Shown: positions 24,666-33,272 of the stretch, one piece after another | Layout: every line of letters starts with the position of its first letter | Numbering within the stretch: position 1 is the stretch's first letter | Origin: an uncultured Clostridia bacterium | Lineage (GTDB): Bacteria > Bacillota > Clostridia > TANB77 > CAG-508 | Reading direction: 5' to 3' | Length of the DNA stretch: 34,462 nt | NCBI GenBank assembly: GCA_947588635.1 | Contig: CANPYN010000007.1 | Coordinates: 1-34,462, forward strand | The notes under the pieces: generated by a model | Seen by the model: only the letters and a program-made list of their open reading frames with translations | Databases searched by the model: none | Told to the model about the DNA's origin: nothing | Position numbers and translations under genes: made by a program

Positions 24666-25561
24666 ATAAAATACCAGAGTTTTTATATAAAATATTGTCA
24701 AATGAATATGAAGGGAAAGATGTAAATAGAATAATAGAAGGATTTTATGAAAATAGACCTACAACTTTTAGGGTTAATACATCTAAAACTGACATAAATT
24801 CTGTAAAAAATAAACTTGACAATTTAAATATAAAATATAAAGAAGTAGAGTGGAACAAAACAGCACTTATTGTAGATAATCTAAATGAAATTAAGGAATT
24901 AGAGATTTATAAAAATGGAGAGATTTATGTTCAAAGTTTATCTTCTATGATACCTGCTATAGTAGTTGATCCGCAAGAAGGAGAGAATATATTAGATATG
25001 GCAGCGGCTCCTGGTGGAAAAACAACTCAAATGGCTAATTTATCTAATAATAAAGCAATGATTACAGCATGCGAAAAAAATAGAATAAGGTTCGATAGAT
25101 TAAAATATAATTTAGAAAAGCAGGGTTCATCACGTGTTACAGTACTGCTTAAAGATGCAAGGAAGTTAGATAACTTTTTTTCATTTGATAAAATATTGTT
25201 AGATGCACCTTGTAGTGGAAGCGGAACATTAAATTTGAATAATAAAAACATAGAAGGAATATTTACACAAGAATTAATCGATAGATCCGTTAAAACACAA
25301 AAAGAGATGATAAAAAAGGCAATTAAAATATTAAAAGTAAATGGAGAACTTATTTATTCAACCTGTTCTGTTTTGAAAGAGGAAAATGAAAAAATAATAG
25401 AAGAAATGTTAAATACTTTTAATATAGAAATTATCCCAATAGAAAAAAGCAAATTTAATGGCATACCACTTCTTCCTACAAACATAAAAGGGACAATATT
25501 AATTTGCCCAAACACCTTATATGAAGGCTTTTTTGTTACAAAAATTAAAAAAAATAATTAA
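24662..25561 (+). CDS. NOL1/NOP2/Sun-family RNA m5C methyltransferase
   Basis: 299 aa from a TTG start at 24662 that overlaps the shifted mnmA stop (TTGA) and sits 8 nt after a perfect GGAGGAGG. A SAM-dependent cytosine-5 methyltransferase of rRNA or tRNA. Motifs: N-terminal NSUN fold with YVQSLSSMIP, SAM motif ILDMAAAPGGKTTQMA, DAPCSGSG and IYSTCSV (catalytic Cys). It lacks an appended PUA domain. If the CGG is read in frame, this would be fused to MnmA; the well-placed RBS argues for a separate protein. Confidence 0.8.
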   Translation: MNKIPEFLYKILSNEYEGKDVNRIIEGFYENRPTTFRVNTSKTDINSVKNKLDNLNIKYKEVEWNKTALIVDNLNEIKELEIYKNGEIYVQSLSSMIPAIVVDPQEGENILDMAAAPGGKTTQMANLSNNKAMITACEKNRIRFDRLKYNLEKQGSSRVTVLLKDARKLDNFFSFDKILLDAPCSGSGTLNLNNKNIEGIFTQELIDRSVKTQKEMIKKAIKILKVNGELIYSTCSVLKEENEKIIEEMLNTFNIEIIPIEKSKFNGIPLLPTNIKGTILICPNTLYEGFFVTKIKKNN

Positions 25562-25565
25562 GTTG

Positions 25566-25594
25566 TTGAAAAAAATCGATTTATACATTATAAT
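25566..25594 (+). promoter_or_regulatory. Promoter of the glycosyltransferase/acyltransferase operon
   Basis: TTGAAA at 25566-25571, a 17-nt spacer, and TATAAT at 25589-25594, 37 nt before the first start codon. Confidence 0.8.
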
Positions 25595-25631
25595 ATCCTT
25601 ATATTAAAATTAAATTAAAAGGAATAAAATT

Positions 25632-26468
25632 ATGAATTTACTTTTATGTGGAAATGAAAAAGTATTTGATGGTGCATTAACAGAACTAATTTCGATTACT
25701 AATAAAACAAAAGAAGATGTATGCTGTTATATTTTTACAATGGATGTAACAAGAATTAAGCCTGAATATAAACCAATTACAAATGAACAAGTTCAGTTTT
25801 TAGATGAAGTAGTAAAATCTAAAAATCCAAATAATCAAGTAATAAAAGTTGATGTTACTGAATTATATGAAAAAGAGTTTGGACAGTGTAAAAATGAAAA
25901 TGCTTATTGTACCCCATATACTTTACTTAGATTACTTGTAGATTTAGTTCCAAAAATGCCTGATAAACTTTTATATCTAGATATTGATATGATGGCAGCA
26001 GATGATATTTCTAAACTTTACAATAAAGATATTTCAGAGTACGAATATGCAGCTGTAAAAGAGAAATATGGTTCATGGTTTATACAACTAGATTATATAA
26101 ATGCTGGAATGTTACTATTAAATATGAAAAAAATAAAAGAAACAAGACTTTTAGAAAAAGCTAGAGATTTAATAAGAACTAAAAAAATGTTATTCGCAGA
26201 TCAAGATGCAATATACAGATCAACTACAAAAAAACTATTACTACCAAGGAAATATAATGAACAAGGAAGCTTCAAAAGAAAAGATACTGTAATATGTCAT
26301 TTTGCTAAAAGATTACTTTTATTACCATTTCCTCGTATAGAAAATTTTAAACAATGGCATGTAGATGAAGTTCATAGGGTTTTAAAATGTCATGCATTTG
26401 ATGATGATTTAGAAGAATATATTGAATTAAAAAAACAATTTTATAAAGAAAAAGAAAGGATAGTTTAA
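25632..26468 (+). CDS. Family 8 glycosyltransferase
   Basis: 278 aa; AAAAGG before the ATG. GT8 features: the metal-binding DID at 117-119 (LLYLDIDMM), YINAGMLLLNMKKI, FADQDAIY and a final HFA motif (VICHFAKR). Such enzymes transfer galactose or glucose from UDP-sugars to lipid or surface carbohydrate. No membrane segment. The stop TAA at 26466-26468 directly abuts the next ATG, so the operon is tightly packed. Confidence 0.85.
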   Translation: MNLLLCGNEKVFDGALTELISITNKTKEDVCCYIFTMDVTRIKPEYKPITNEQVQFLDEVVKSKNPNNQVIKVDVTELYEKEFGQCKNENAYCTPYTLLRLLVDLVPKMPDKLLYLDIDMMAADDISKLYNKDISEYEYAAVKEKYGSWFIQLDYINAGMLLLNMKKIKETRLLEKARDLIRTKKMLFADQDAIYRSTTKKLLLPRKYNEQGSFKRKDTVICHFAKRLLLLPFPRIENFKQWHVDEVHRVLKCHAFDDDLEEYIELKKQFYKEKERIV

Positions 26469-28268
26469 ATGAAAAAACAATTGAATAAGATACCAATTTT
26501 TTTTGGAGTGGATGATAGATATATTCCATTTTTATCAGTAACACTACAATCATTAATTGAAAATTCATCAAAGGATAATTATTATTTAATAAAAATATTG
26601 TATACAAATATATCTGATGAAAATCAAGTAAAAATAAAAAAATATGAAAGAGAAAATGTAAATATTGAATTTGTGGATTTAAATTATTATATACAAAAAG
26701 TAAAAAACAAATTATATACACGTGACTATTATTCAAAAAGTACATATTTTAGATTATTTATAACGGATTTATATCCACAGTACAATAAAGCGTTATATTT
26801 AGATAGCGATATTGTAATATTATCTGATGTAGCTGAATTATATAATATTGATATTGGTGATAATTTAGTTGCTGGAGTGCCAGATGGAGCAGTTCAAACT
26901 GTACCAGTATTTCAGGAATATGTAGAAAAAGTAGTAGGACTTGCAGATTATAATAATTATTTTAATGCAGGTGTTCTTGTAATGAATTTAGACGAAATGC
27001 GTAAATTTAATTTTCAACAAAAATTTTTATATTTATTAGAAACAGTAAAATTTTCTGTTGCACAAGACCAAGACTATTTAAATAGATTATGCAAAGGTAG
27101 AGTTAAGATAGAAAGTTTTGCCTGGGATACTATGCCAATACCAGAATTAAATATAAATGAATCAGATATAAAATTAATACATTATAATTTAAATTATAAG
27201 CCTTGGCATTTTGATAATATACTTTATGAAAAATATTTTTGGAATTATGCAAAGAAAACAGAGTTTTTTGATGTAATAAAAGCTATAAAAGATAATTATA
27301 CAGAAGATGAAAGATTTAAAGATATGGAAACAGGAAAAAAACTATTAGATTTAGCACAAAAAGAATGTGATTGTGTTGGAGATGATAGAAAATATAGAAA
27401 TTCTGCAATTGAAAAATCTAGAAAAAGATTAGAAATTTTAAAGAAGATTGAATTACTAGAAAAAGAAGGAAGATTTGATATTGATGTAGAAGAAGATCCT
27501 CCTACAATAGAATTAACACCAGATAATGTTGATTATTTAAAAGAAAAAAGATATAGCAAAATAAAAAATAAAGTTGCAAACAAAATGGGAGAGAAATTCC
27601 TTAATGAAATTTTAAAAGAAAACAAATTAATAATTAAAGAAATAAAAGGAATTGAAAATTTACAAAATATTGAATCAGGTGCAATGATAACATGCAATCA
27701 TTTTAATCCATTAGATTCTTTTGCAATTGAAAAGGTATTTAGAATATCAGGTCTAATAAAAAATAAAAAATTATATAAAGTAATAAGAGAAGGAAATTAT
27801 ACTAACTTCCCTGGATTATATGGATTCTTCTTTAGAAATTGTGATACGCTTCCACTTAGTTCTAATAAAAGAACAATGATTGAATTTATGAAAGCTGTTG
27901 ATATAATCTTAAATAGAGGAGATTTCATATTAATATATCCTGAACAAAGTTTGTGGTGGAATTATAAGAAACCAAAACCACTTAAAAATGGAGCATTCAA
28001 ATTAGCAGCACGTAATAATGTGCCTATTATACCAATATTTATAACAATGCAAGACAGTGATATAATTGGTGATGACGGTTTTCCTGTACAAGAATATATA
28101 ATAAATATAGAAAAACCTATATATCCAGATGAAAATTTAAATGAAAGACAAAATATGGAAATTATGAAAGATAAAAATTATCAGATATGGAAAGAAATAT
28201 ATGAAAACTTTTATAAAATACCGCTTGAATATGAATGTGATAAAGAGACTATAGAAAATATTTCTTAA
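26469..28268 (+). CDS. GT8 glycosyltransferase fused to a PlsC-type acyltransferase
   Basis: 599 aa. Residues 1-280 form a GT8 domain: DSD at 112-114, YFNAGVLVMNLDEM, AQDQDYLNRL and IHYNLNYKPWH. A charged linker (about 290-360) follows. The C-terminal domain has the acyltransferase motif NHFNPLD (H-X4-D, about residues 415-420) and YPEQSLWWNYKKPKPLKNGAF, as in 1-acylglycerol-phosphate acyltransferases. The fusion suggests sugar transfer and acylation of the same glycolipid, probably on the inner face of the membrane. Frame intact across the junction. Confidence 0.85.
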   Translation: MKKQLNKIPIFFGVDDRYIPFLSVTLQSLIENSSKDNYYLIKILYTNISDENQVKIKKYERENVNIEFVDLNYYIQKVKNKLYTRDYYSKSTYFRLFITDLYPQYNKALYLDSDIVILSDVAELYNIDIGDNLVAGVPDGAVQTVPVFQEYVEKVVGLADYNNYFNAGVLVMNLDEMRKFNFQQKFLYLLETVKFSVAQDQDYLNRLCKGRVKIESFAWDTMPIPELNINESDIKLIHYNLNYKPWHFDNILYEKYFWNYAKKTEFFDVIKAIKDNYTEDERFKDMETGKKLLDLAQKECDCVGDDRKYRNSAIEKSRKRLEILKKIELLEKEGRFDIDVEEDPPTIELTPDNVDYLKEKRYSKIKNKVANKMGEKFLNEILKENKLIIKEIKGIENLQNIESGAMITCNHFNPLDSFAIEKVFRISGLIKNKKLYKVIREGNYTNFPGLYGFFFRNCDTLPLSSNKRTMIEFMKAVDIILNRGDFILIYPEQSLWWNYKKPKPLKNGAFKLAARNNVPIIPIFITMQDSDIIGDDGFPVQEYIINIEKPIYPDENLNERQNMEIMKDKNYQIWKEIYENFYKIPLEYECDKETIENIS

Positions 28269-28287
28269 ATTTATTAAAGAGGCCTTT

Positions 28288-29088
28288 ATGAATAAAAAAA
28301 TTATTTACTATAAAGATGAATTAAATGATGAATTTTCAGAAGCTAAAATAGAGCCTAGAATAATTGATGAAAATTATAAGTATAATAAAAATATATTATG
28401 GGAATTATGCTCTTTGATTATTCAAAATTTTATAAGTATGCCAATAAAAGTATTGTATTCTAAAATAAAATTTAGAATTAAATATATTGGAAAAGAAAAC
28501 TTAAAAAAATATAAAAATACAGGTTATTTTATATATGGAAATCATACACAGGCTTTTGCAGATACTTTTATACCAAGTGTTGCAAACTATCCTAAAAGGA
28601 ATTTTTTAATAGTAAATCCAGAAAATATTTCTATGAAAGGATTACAAACAATAGTAGAAATGTTAGGTGCAATACCAATTCCAAACAATAAAATAGCAAT
28701 GAAAAATTTTTTGGAAATAATAGAAAAAAGAATAAATAAAAAATCATCGATAACTATATATCCAGAAGCACATATATGGCCGTACTATACTAAAATAAGA
28801 CCATTTAAAGCAGTATCATTTAAATATCCAGTAAAATTAAATAAACCATCATTTTGCATAACTAATACATATCAAAGTTATGGTAAAAATAATGAAAAAA
28901 TAAAAATAGTATCATATATAGATGGACCATTTTTTATAAATGAAAAATTATCTTTAAAAGAAAGACAACAAGATTTAAGAAATAGAATATATGATTGTAT
29001 GACAGAAAGAAGTAAAAATAGCAATATTGAGTATATAAAATATCAAAAGATATCAGAAGAAAAAGCCAATAATGAAATTAAAATATAA
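28288..29088 (+). CDS. PlsC-type acyltransferase
   Basis: 266 aa, starting 19 nt after the fusion gene behind AGAGG. A 1-acyl-glycerol-phosphate acyltransferase-like core: YFIYGNHTQAFADTFIP, then SITIYPEAHIWPYYTKIRPFK. The His-Asp pair is H-X5-D rather than the canonical H-X4-D, so activity or alignment there is worth care. A hydrophobic stretch near ILWELCSLIIQNFISMPIKVL could be membrane-associated. It likely adds the second acyl chain in the same glycolipid pathway. Confidence 0.75.
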   Translation: MNKKIIYYKDELNDEFSEAKIEPRIIDENYKYNKNILWELCSLIIQNFISMPIKVLYSKIKFRIKYIGKENLKKYKNTGYFIYGNHTQAFADTFIPSVANYPKRNFLIVNPENISMKGLQTIVEMLGAIPIPNNKIAMKNFLEIIEKRINKKSSITIYPEAHIWPYYTKIRPFKAVSFKYPVKLNKPSFCITNTYQSYGKNNEKIKIVSYIDGPFFINEKLSLKERQQDLRNRIYDCMTERSKNSNIEYIKYQKISEEKANNEIKI

Positions 29089-29110
29089 TTTCATTATTAG
29101 CTTTTTTTTT
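29068..29110 (+). terminator. Terminator of the GT8/PlsC operon
   Basis: AATAATGAAATTA (29068-29080) pairs perfectly with TAATTTCATTATT (29086-29098), followed by a long T tract. Its left arm is inside the last codons of the acyltransferase gene. Confidence 0.9.
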
Positions 29111-29141
29111 CTTATTGTATAGAAAAAATTGGATTCTATCT

Positions 29142-29150
29142 TGGTATAAT
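29142..29150 (+). promoter_or_regulatory. Extended -10 promoter for the LPXTG protein gene
   Basis: TTGGTATAAT contains a TG-N-TATAAT extended -10. No convincing -35 hexamer at 16-18 nt. The rest of the 29111-29261 gap is plain A/T-rich sequence with a GGGAGG ribosome binding site before the ATG. Confidence 0.55.
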
Positions 29151-29261
29151 TTAAAATTTTTTTCATAACAAAATTTTCCTAAAGTAAAAAAAATTTCTAA
29201 ATTAAAAAATAAAAAAAAAGACATAATAATTATTATAAAAAATTAAAAAGGGAGGAATTTT

Positions 29262-30275
29262 ATGAAAAAAATAATAAGTATTATTGGAATCCTTTTTGCT
29301 TTATTTCTACTAACATTTTCTATTAATGTATATGCTAATGATACATTAAATGCTACTATAGAAACAGACAAGGACACATATCATTCAGGAGAAACAATAA
29401 CATTGACTGTAAAATTTGGAGCAGAACTATCAACATACACGGCAGAAGTAAAATATAATACAAATTTATTAAAATATCTTTCAGTTGATGATGGAACAGC
29501 AAATGATAATGGACAAAGAGTAAAAGTATCATTTTATGATACACATGGAGGATCAAATACTAAAAATAGTATGACAATTAAATTTCAAGTAAAGGATGAT
29601 TTTGATACATCAAATTCAACAGGACTTAGTTTTACAGCAGATTCACTAGCAGGTCCAGATGCATCACCTCAATATGAAGATATTAGCACACCGCTTACTA
29701 AAACAATACTTGTAGAACCAGAATTTATTGATTATGATATTGACCTTAACTACTCTGGCGATATTATGAAAAATGAAGAAAAAGATATGAAACTAGTAGT
29801 GTCATCTAGTATGGGAAAATACTACGAGCATACAAGAATTACTGCTGAGGCTACAACTCCAGAAAATGAAACAGTAAAAATAATAGGAGTAGATGAAGAA
29901 AGTACACAGCACGATCTTATTACAGAAGGATGGGGTGCAGAAGATGGTGACCCAATAGGAGGAAGAGATGTTATAAAAGAATTAAATTTTAAGGGATTAT
30001 TTAGTGGTGCAGGAGATTATTCTATAAAATTAAAATTAGTTAATTTAGATGATAGTTCAGTAATAGCAAATAAAGATTTTAAAATTACAGTAAAAGGTGA
30101 TGAAACAGAAAATTCACCAGAAAACACACTAGATAATAATATTAATAACGAAACAGTAGAAAATACTGAAAAGCCAAATAGTCTTCCAAAAACAGGTAAC
30201 ACAATTTATTTTATGATTTTACCAATTATTGTAATAATAGTGGCATCATATTTTTATTTAAAGAAAGAAGATTAA
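29262..30275 (+). CDS. LPXTG-anchored cohesin-like surface protein
   Basis: 337 aa. Signal peptide 1-25 (cleavage near VYA-ND). Residues 27-170 have the cohesin/CARDB-like pattern (ETDKDTYHSGETITLTVKFG...TAEVKYNTNLLKYLSV). A second beta domain (about 170-280) is followed by an Asn/Glu-rich linker. The C-terminus is a full sorting signal: LPKTG (308-312), a hydrophobic helix and KKED. The adjacent sortase gene makes covalent attachment to the wall likely. The domain might receive the dockerin of the nearby hydrolase; that pairing is inference. Confidence 0.8.
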   Translation: MKKIISIIGILFALFLLTFSINVYANDTLNATIETDKDTYHSGETITLTVKFGAELSTYTAEVKYNTNLLKYLSVDDGTANDNGQRVKVSFYDTHGGSNTKNSMTIKFQVKDDFDTSNSTGLSFTADSLAGPDASPQYEDISTPLTKTILVEPEFIDYDIDLNYSGDIMKNEEKDMKLVVSSSMGKYYEHTRITAEATTPENETVKIIGVDEESTQHDLITEGWGAEDGDPIGGRDVIKELNFKGLFSGAGDYSIKLKLVNLDDSSVIANKDFKITVKGDETENSPENTLDNNINNETVENTEKPNSLPKTGNTIYFMILPIIVIIVASYFYLKKED

Positions 30276-30304
30276 TTGAGAATTAAATTTAGTAAATTAT
30301 ATAT

Positions 30305-30334
30305 GAGACGCTACTTATTACTGCGTCTCTTTTT
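30305..30334 (+). terminator. Terminator or attenuator before the sortase gene
   Basis: GAGACGC (30305-30311) pairs with GCGTCTC (30323-30329), followed by five T. It lies between the abundant surface protein and its sortase, and could set their expression ratio. Confidence 0.85.
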
Positions 30335-30358
30335 ATATAATTGAGGAGGAGAGGTGTG

Positions 30359-30970
30359 ATGAATAATATGAAAAATAAATTAAAATTATTTATAAAAATT
30401 TTTATTATATTAATATGTTTATTTATAATTTTTTATATTCTATTAGGTATATATAAGGAAAATAAAATTACCTTGAAAGAAGATAATCATACACAAGTAA
30501 AGATTGATAAAACATCTGCTCCTCAAAAAAATAATAAAATAGAAAATGTTCATATAGAAGAACAATATTTGGGATATGAAGTTGCAGCAAAACTGATTAT
30601 AAAAAAAATAGGGCTAGAAACTTATATACTTAAAGAATACAGTAAGGAAACAATGGATTTATGTCCTACTAAATTTTGGGGAGTTGATAGCAATGAAATT
30701 GGTAATTTTTGTATAGTTGGACATAACTATAAAAAAGAAAATATGTTTAATAATCTAATAAATTTATCTGTAGGAGATGAGTTTCAATTATTAGATAATA
30801 AAAATGGAAAATTTACTTATACTATAGATGACATATATAAAGTAAAACCTCAAAATACAGATTGTTTAAATCAAAATACAAATGGAAAAAGAGTGGTTAC
30901 ATTGATTACATGTGTAAATTATTCAAATACTAGACTTATAATTAAAGCTACAGAGAAAGGAAATACTTAA
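30359..30970 (+). CDS. Sortase
   Basis: 203 aa from the ATG at 30359 behind GAGGAGGAGAGG. An N-terminal membrane anchor covers about residues 9-31. The catalytic triad is visible: His122 (IVGHNYK), Cys185 (TLITC) and Arg192 (NTRLIIKA). A transpeptidase that links LPXTG proteins to peptidoglycan; the preceding gene supplies a matching LPKTG substrate. The class cannot be assigned confidently by eye (class B/D-like). One base separates its stop from the next ATG. Confidence 0.85.
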   Translation: MNNMKNKLKLFIKIFIILICLFIIFYILLGIYKENKITLKEDNHTQVKIDKTSAPQKNNKIENVHIEEQYLGYEVAAKLIIKKIGLETYILKEYSKETMDLCPTKFWGVDSNEIGNFCIVGHNYKKENMFNNLINLSVGDEFQLLDNKNGKFTYTIDDIYKVKPQNTDCLNQNTNGKRVVTLITCVNYSNTRLIIKATEKGNT

Positions 30971-30971
30971 T

Positions 30972-33224
30972 ATGAAATGCAAATATGTAAAATTAATTTT
31001 TAGTATAATTTCTTTTTTTATAATTTTATTATTGTCAAATATAAGCTATTCAGTAAATAAAGCAGAAGGAATAGAAAACTTTCCAAATACTTATAAGCCA
31101 TATTTACTTGAACTACAAAAGAAACATCCTAATTGGAATTTTATCGCATTATATACAAATTTAGATTGGAAATATGTAATTGATAATGAAAATCAATTTG
31201 GTAAAAACTTAGTTCCTAAATCGTATTCTGATAGATGGAAAAATACAGAAACAGGTAGGTATAATGTAGAAGTAGATGCAGGATGGGTGGATTCATCAAG
31301 AAGAGCGGTTGAGTATGCAATGGATCCAAGGAATTTTTTAAATGAAGCAAGAATATTTCAGTTTGAGGGACTATCATATAATGCAAAAACTAATAATATC
31401 CAAGGAATAGAGAGAATTTTATATGGAACGGAATTTTATAATAAAATAGTTGACTATTTAGATAGCAATGGAAATAAAATAACAACGACAAACAAATATT
31501 CAGATTTAATACTATCAGCTGGAAAAACTTCTGGAGTAAGTGCTTATCATTTAGCATCTAGAATAAAGCAAGAGGTAGGACCTTTTTTATCACATAGTTC
31601 AATTAGTGGAAATGTAGAAGGATTTAAAGGGCTATATAATTTTTATAATATAGGAGCAACAAGTTCATCTGAACCAATGGGGGCTATAAAAAATGGACTT
31701 AGTTATGCTAGAGATGGTAATGGAGCAAGTAATGATATAAAAAGCAAATATTTAATTCCGTGGAATACAAAAGAAAGAGCAATAACTGGTGGCGCAATAT
31801 TTATTGGTTCAAGTTATATTAACTTAGGACAAGATACTATTTACTTACAAAAATTTCATGTTGTTAGTAGTAATAGTGGTAGTTTATTTTGGCATCAATA
31901 CATGACAAATGTTTTAGCACCATATAGTGAAGCAAAAACTATATATAATGGCTATTCCAATACAGGTATATTAAACAATGATATTTCATTTATTATTCCA
32001 GTATATAACAATATGCCTCAAAATTTCACCGAAAATCCAAATATTCTAGAAACTGACTTTACTACAGATAATTCTAAGGTGTACGCAGAAGTTAATAATA
32101 GTTTAAATATTAGAACAGGACCTTCAACATCTTATGAAAGTATAACAACAGTTGATAGAACAGAAATAATGACAAGAATTGCAAAAGGAAAACAATCGGG
32201 AGATTTATGGGATAAAGTTCAACTTTCTAATGGAATAATTGGATATGTATTTCATGATTATTTAAGACAAATTCCAGATAAAAAGATAGAGCAAATAAAA
32301 TTATCAATTGACAATCCAATTATAAATAAAGGTGAAACTAAGAAGTTAGATGTAGAGATTTTACCAAAAGAGGTACAAAATCATGAAATAGAATTTATTT
32401 CTAGTAACAATGATATAGCAACAGTTGATAGATATGGTAATGTATTAGGAATTAATTCAGGAGAGGTTAAAATTAGAGCAAAAGCAAAAGAAAATAATGT
32501 TTTTTCTGAGATAAAACTTCAAGTATATGCACCTATGTCAGATATTATTTTAAATAAAGAAAGTTTAACTTTAGAAATAAATGATAAATATGAATTAAAA
32601 TCTATTATATTACCAGCAGATGCTAGCAATAAAAATATTATTTATAAATCTGAAAATGATAATATTGCTACAATAGATGAACAAGGAATTATTACAGCAA
32701 TAAATAAGGGAAATACAAAAATTATTATTCAATCGGAAGATGGTAATATTACGAAGGAAGTTGAAGTTACAGTTGTTCCAAAACTTGAAGAAAATGAAAT
32801 AATATTTGATGAAAGTTTAACAATAAAACAAAATGAAATAACAGGATGGGATATTTATAAACTTAATGTAAGTAGTGTAAAAGAGATGATTAATACTAAA
32901 TATACAATTGAAATATATAATAATAAAGGCGAATTATTATCAGATGAAAAACTTGTAGGAACAGGATCAAAAATAAGAATAATTGACGAGGATGGAACAA
33001 TAAAAATGGAATATGAAATTATTATATATGGTGATGCAAATGGTGATGGAAAAATTAATAGTATAGATTTATTAATAATTCAAAGACATATTTTAGAAAT
33101 AGAAATGCTAAAAGGGGTAGCGGTAAAAGCAGGAAACATTAATAAAAATGGTAAAAATCCGTCTTCACTTGATTTACTTTTAATTCAGAGACATATATTA
33201 GATATCCAATATTTACAACAGTAA
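30972..33224 (+). CDS. Secreted glucosaminidase with SH3, Big_2 and dockerin domains
   Basis: 750 aa. Signal peptide 1-27. Residues about 35-330 form a GH73-like endo-beta-N-acetylglucosaminidase: candidate catalytic Glu201 in YHLASRIKQEVGPF and GLYNFYNIGATSS. A bacterial SH3 domain (about 370-430, NSLNIRTGPSTSYES) is followed by two Ig-like Big_2 repeats (about 435-600). A C-terminal type I dockerin ends it, with two EF-hand-like segments: DANGDGKINSIDLLIIQRHIL, then GKNPSSLDLLLIQRHILDI. A dockerin on an autolysin points to assembly on a cohesin-bearing surface protein, and cohesin-like proteins flank it on both sides. Confidence 0.85.
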   Translation: MKCKYVKLIFSIISFFIILLLSNISYSVNKAEGIENFPNTYKPYLLELQKKHPNWNFIALYTNLDWKYVIDNENQFGKNLVPKSYSDRWKNTETGRYNVEVDAGWVDSSRRAVEYAMDPRNFLNEARIFQFEGLSYNAKTNNIQGIERILYGTEFYNKIVDYLDSNGNKITTTNKYSDLILSAGKTSGVSAYHLASRIKQEVGPFLSHSSISGNVEGFKGLYNFYNIGATSSSEPMGAIKNGLSYARDGNGASNDIKSKYLIPWNTKERAITGGAIFIGSSYINLGQDTIYLQKFHVVSSNSGSLFWHQYMTNVLAPYSEAKTIYNGYSNTGILNNDISFIIPVYNNMPQNFTENPNILETDFTTDNSKVYAEVNNSLNIRTGPSTSYESITTVDRTEIMTRIAKGKQSGDLWDKVQLSNGIIGYVFHDYLRQIPDKKIEQIKLSIDNPIINKGETKKLDVEILPKEVQNHEIEFISSNNDIATVDRYGNVLGINSGEVKIRAKAKENNVFSEIKLQVYAPMSDIILNKESLTLEINDKYELKSIILPADASNKNIIYKSENDNIATIDEQGIITAINKGNTKIIIQSEDGNITKEVEVTVVPKLEENEIIFDESLTIKQNEITGWDIYKLNVSSVKEMINTKYTIEIYNNKGELLSDEKLVGTGSKIRIIDEDGTIKMEYEIIIYGDANGDGKINSIDLLIIQRHILEIEMLKGVAVKAGNINKNGKNPSSLDLLLIQRHILDIQYLQQ

Positions 33225-33272
33225 TATATAATTGTAGTAATTAACAATGATTAATAAAAAGGAGTGCTGCTA

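Noticed and set aside
23609..25561. A genuine MnmA-methyltransferase fusion protein
   Set aside because: The fused reading lacks the normal GGG ending of MnmA, uses an in-frame CGG found in no other recognised gene, and hides a perfect RBS with an overlapping start codon.
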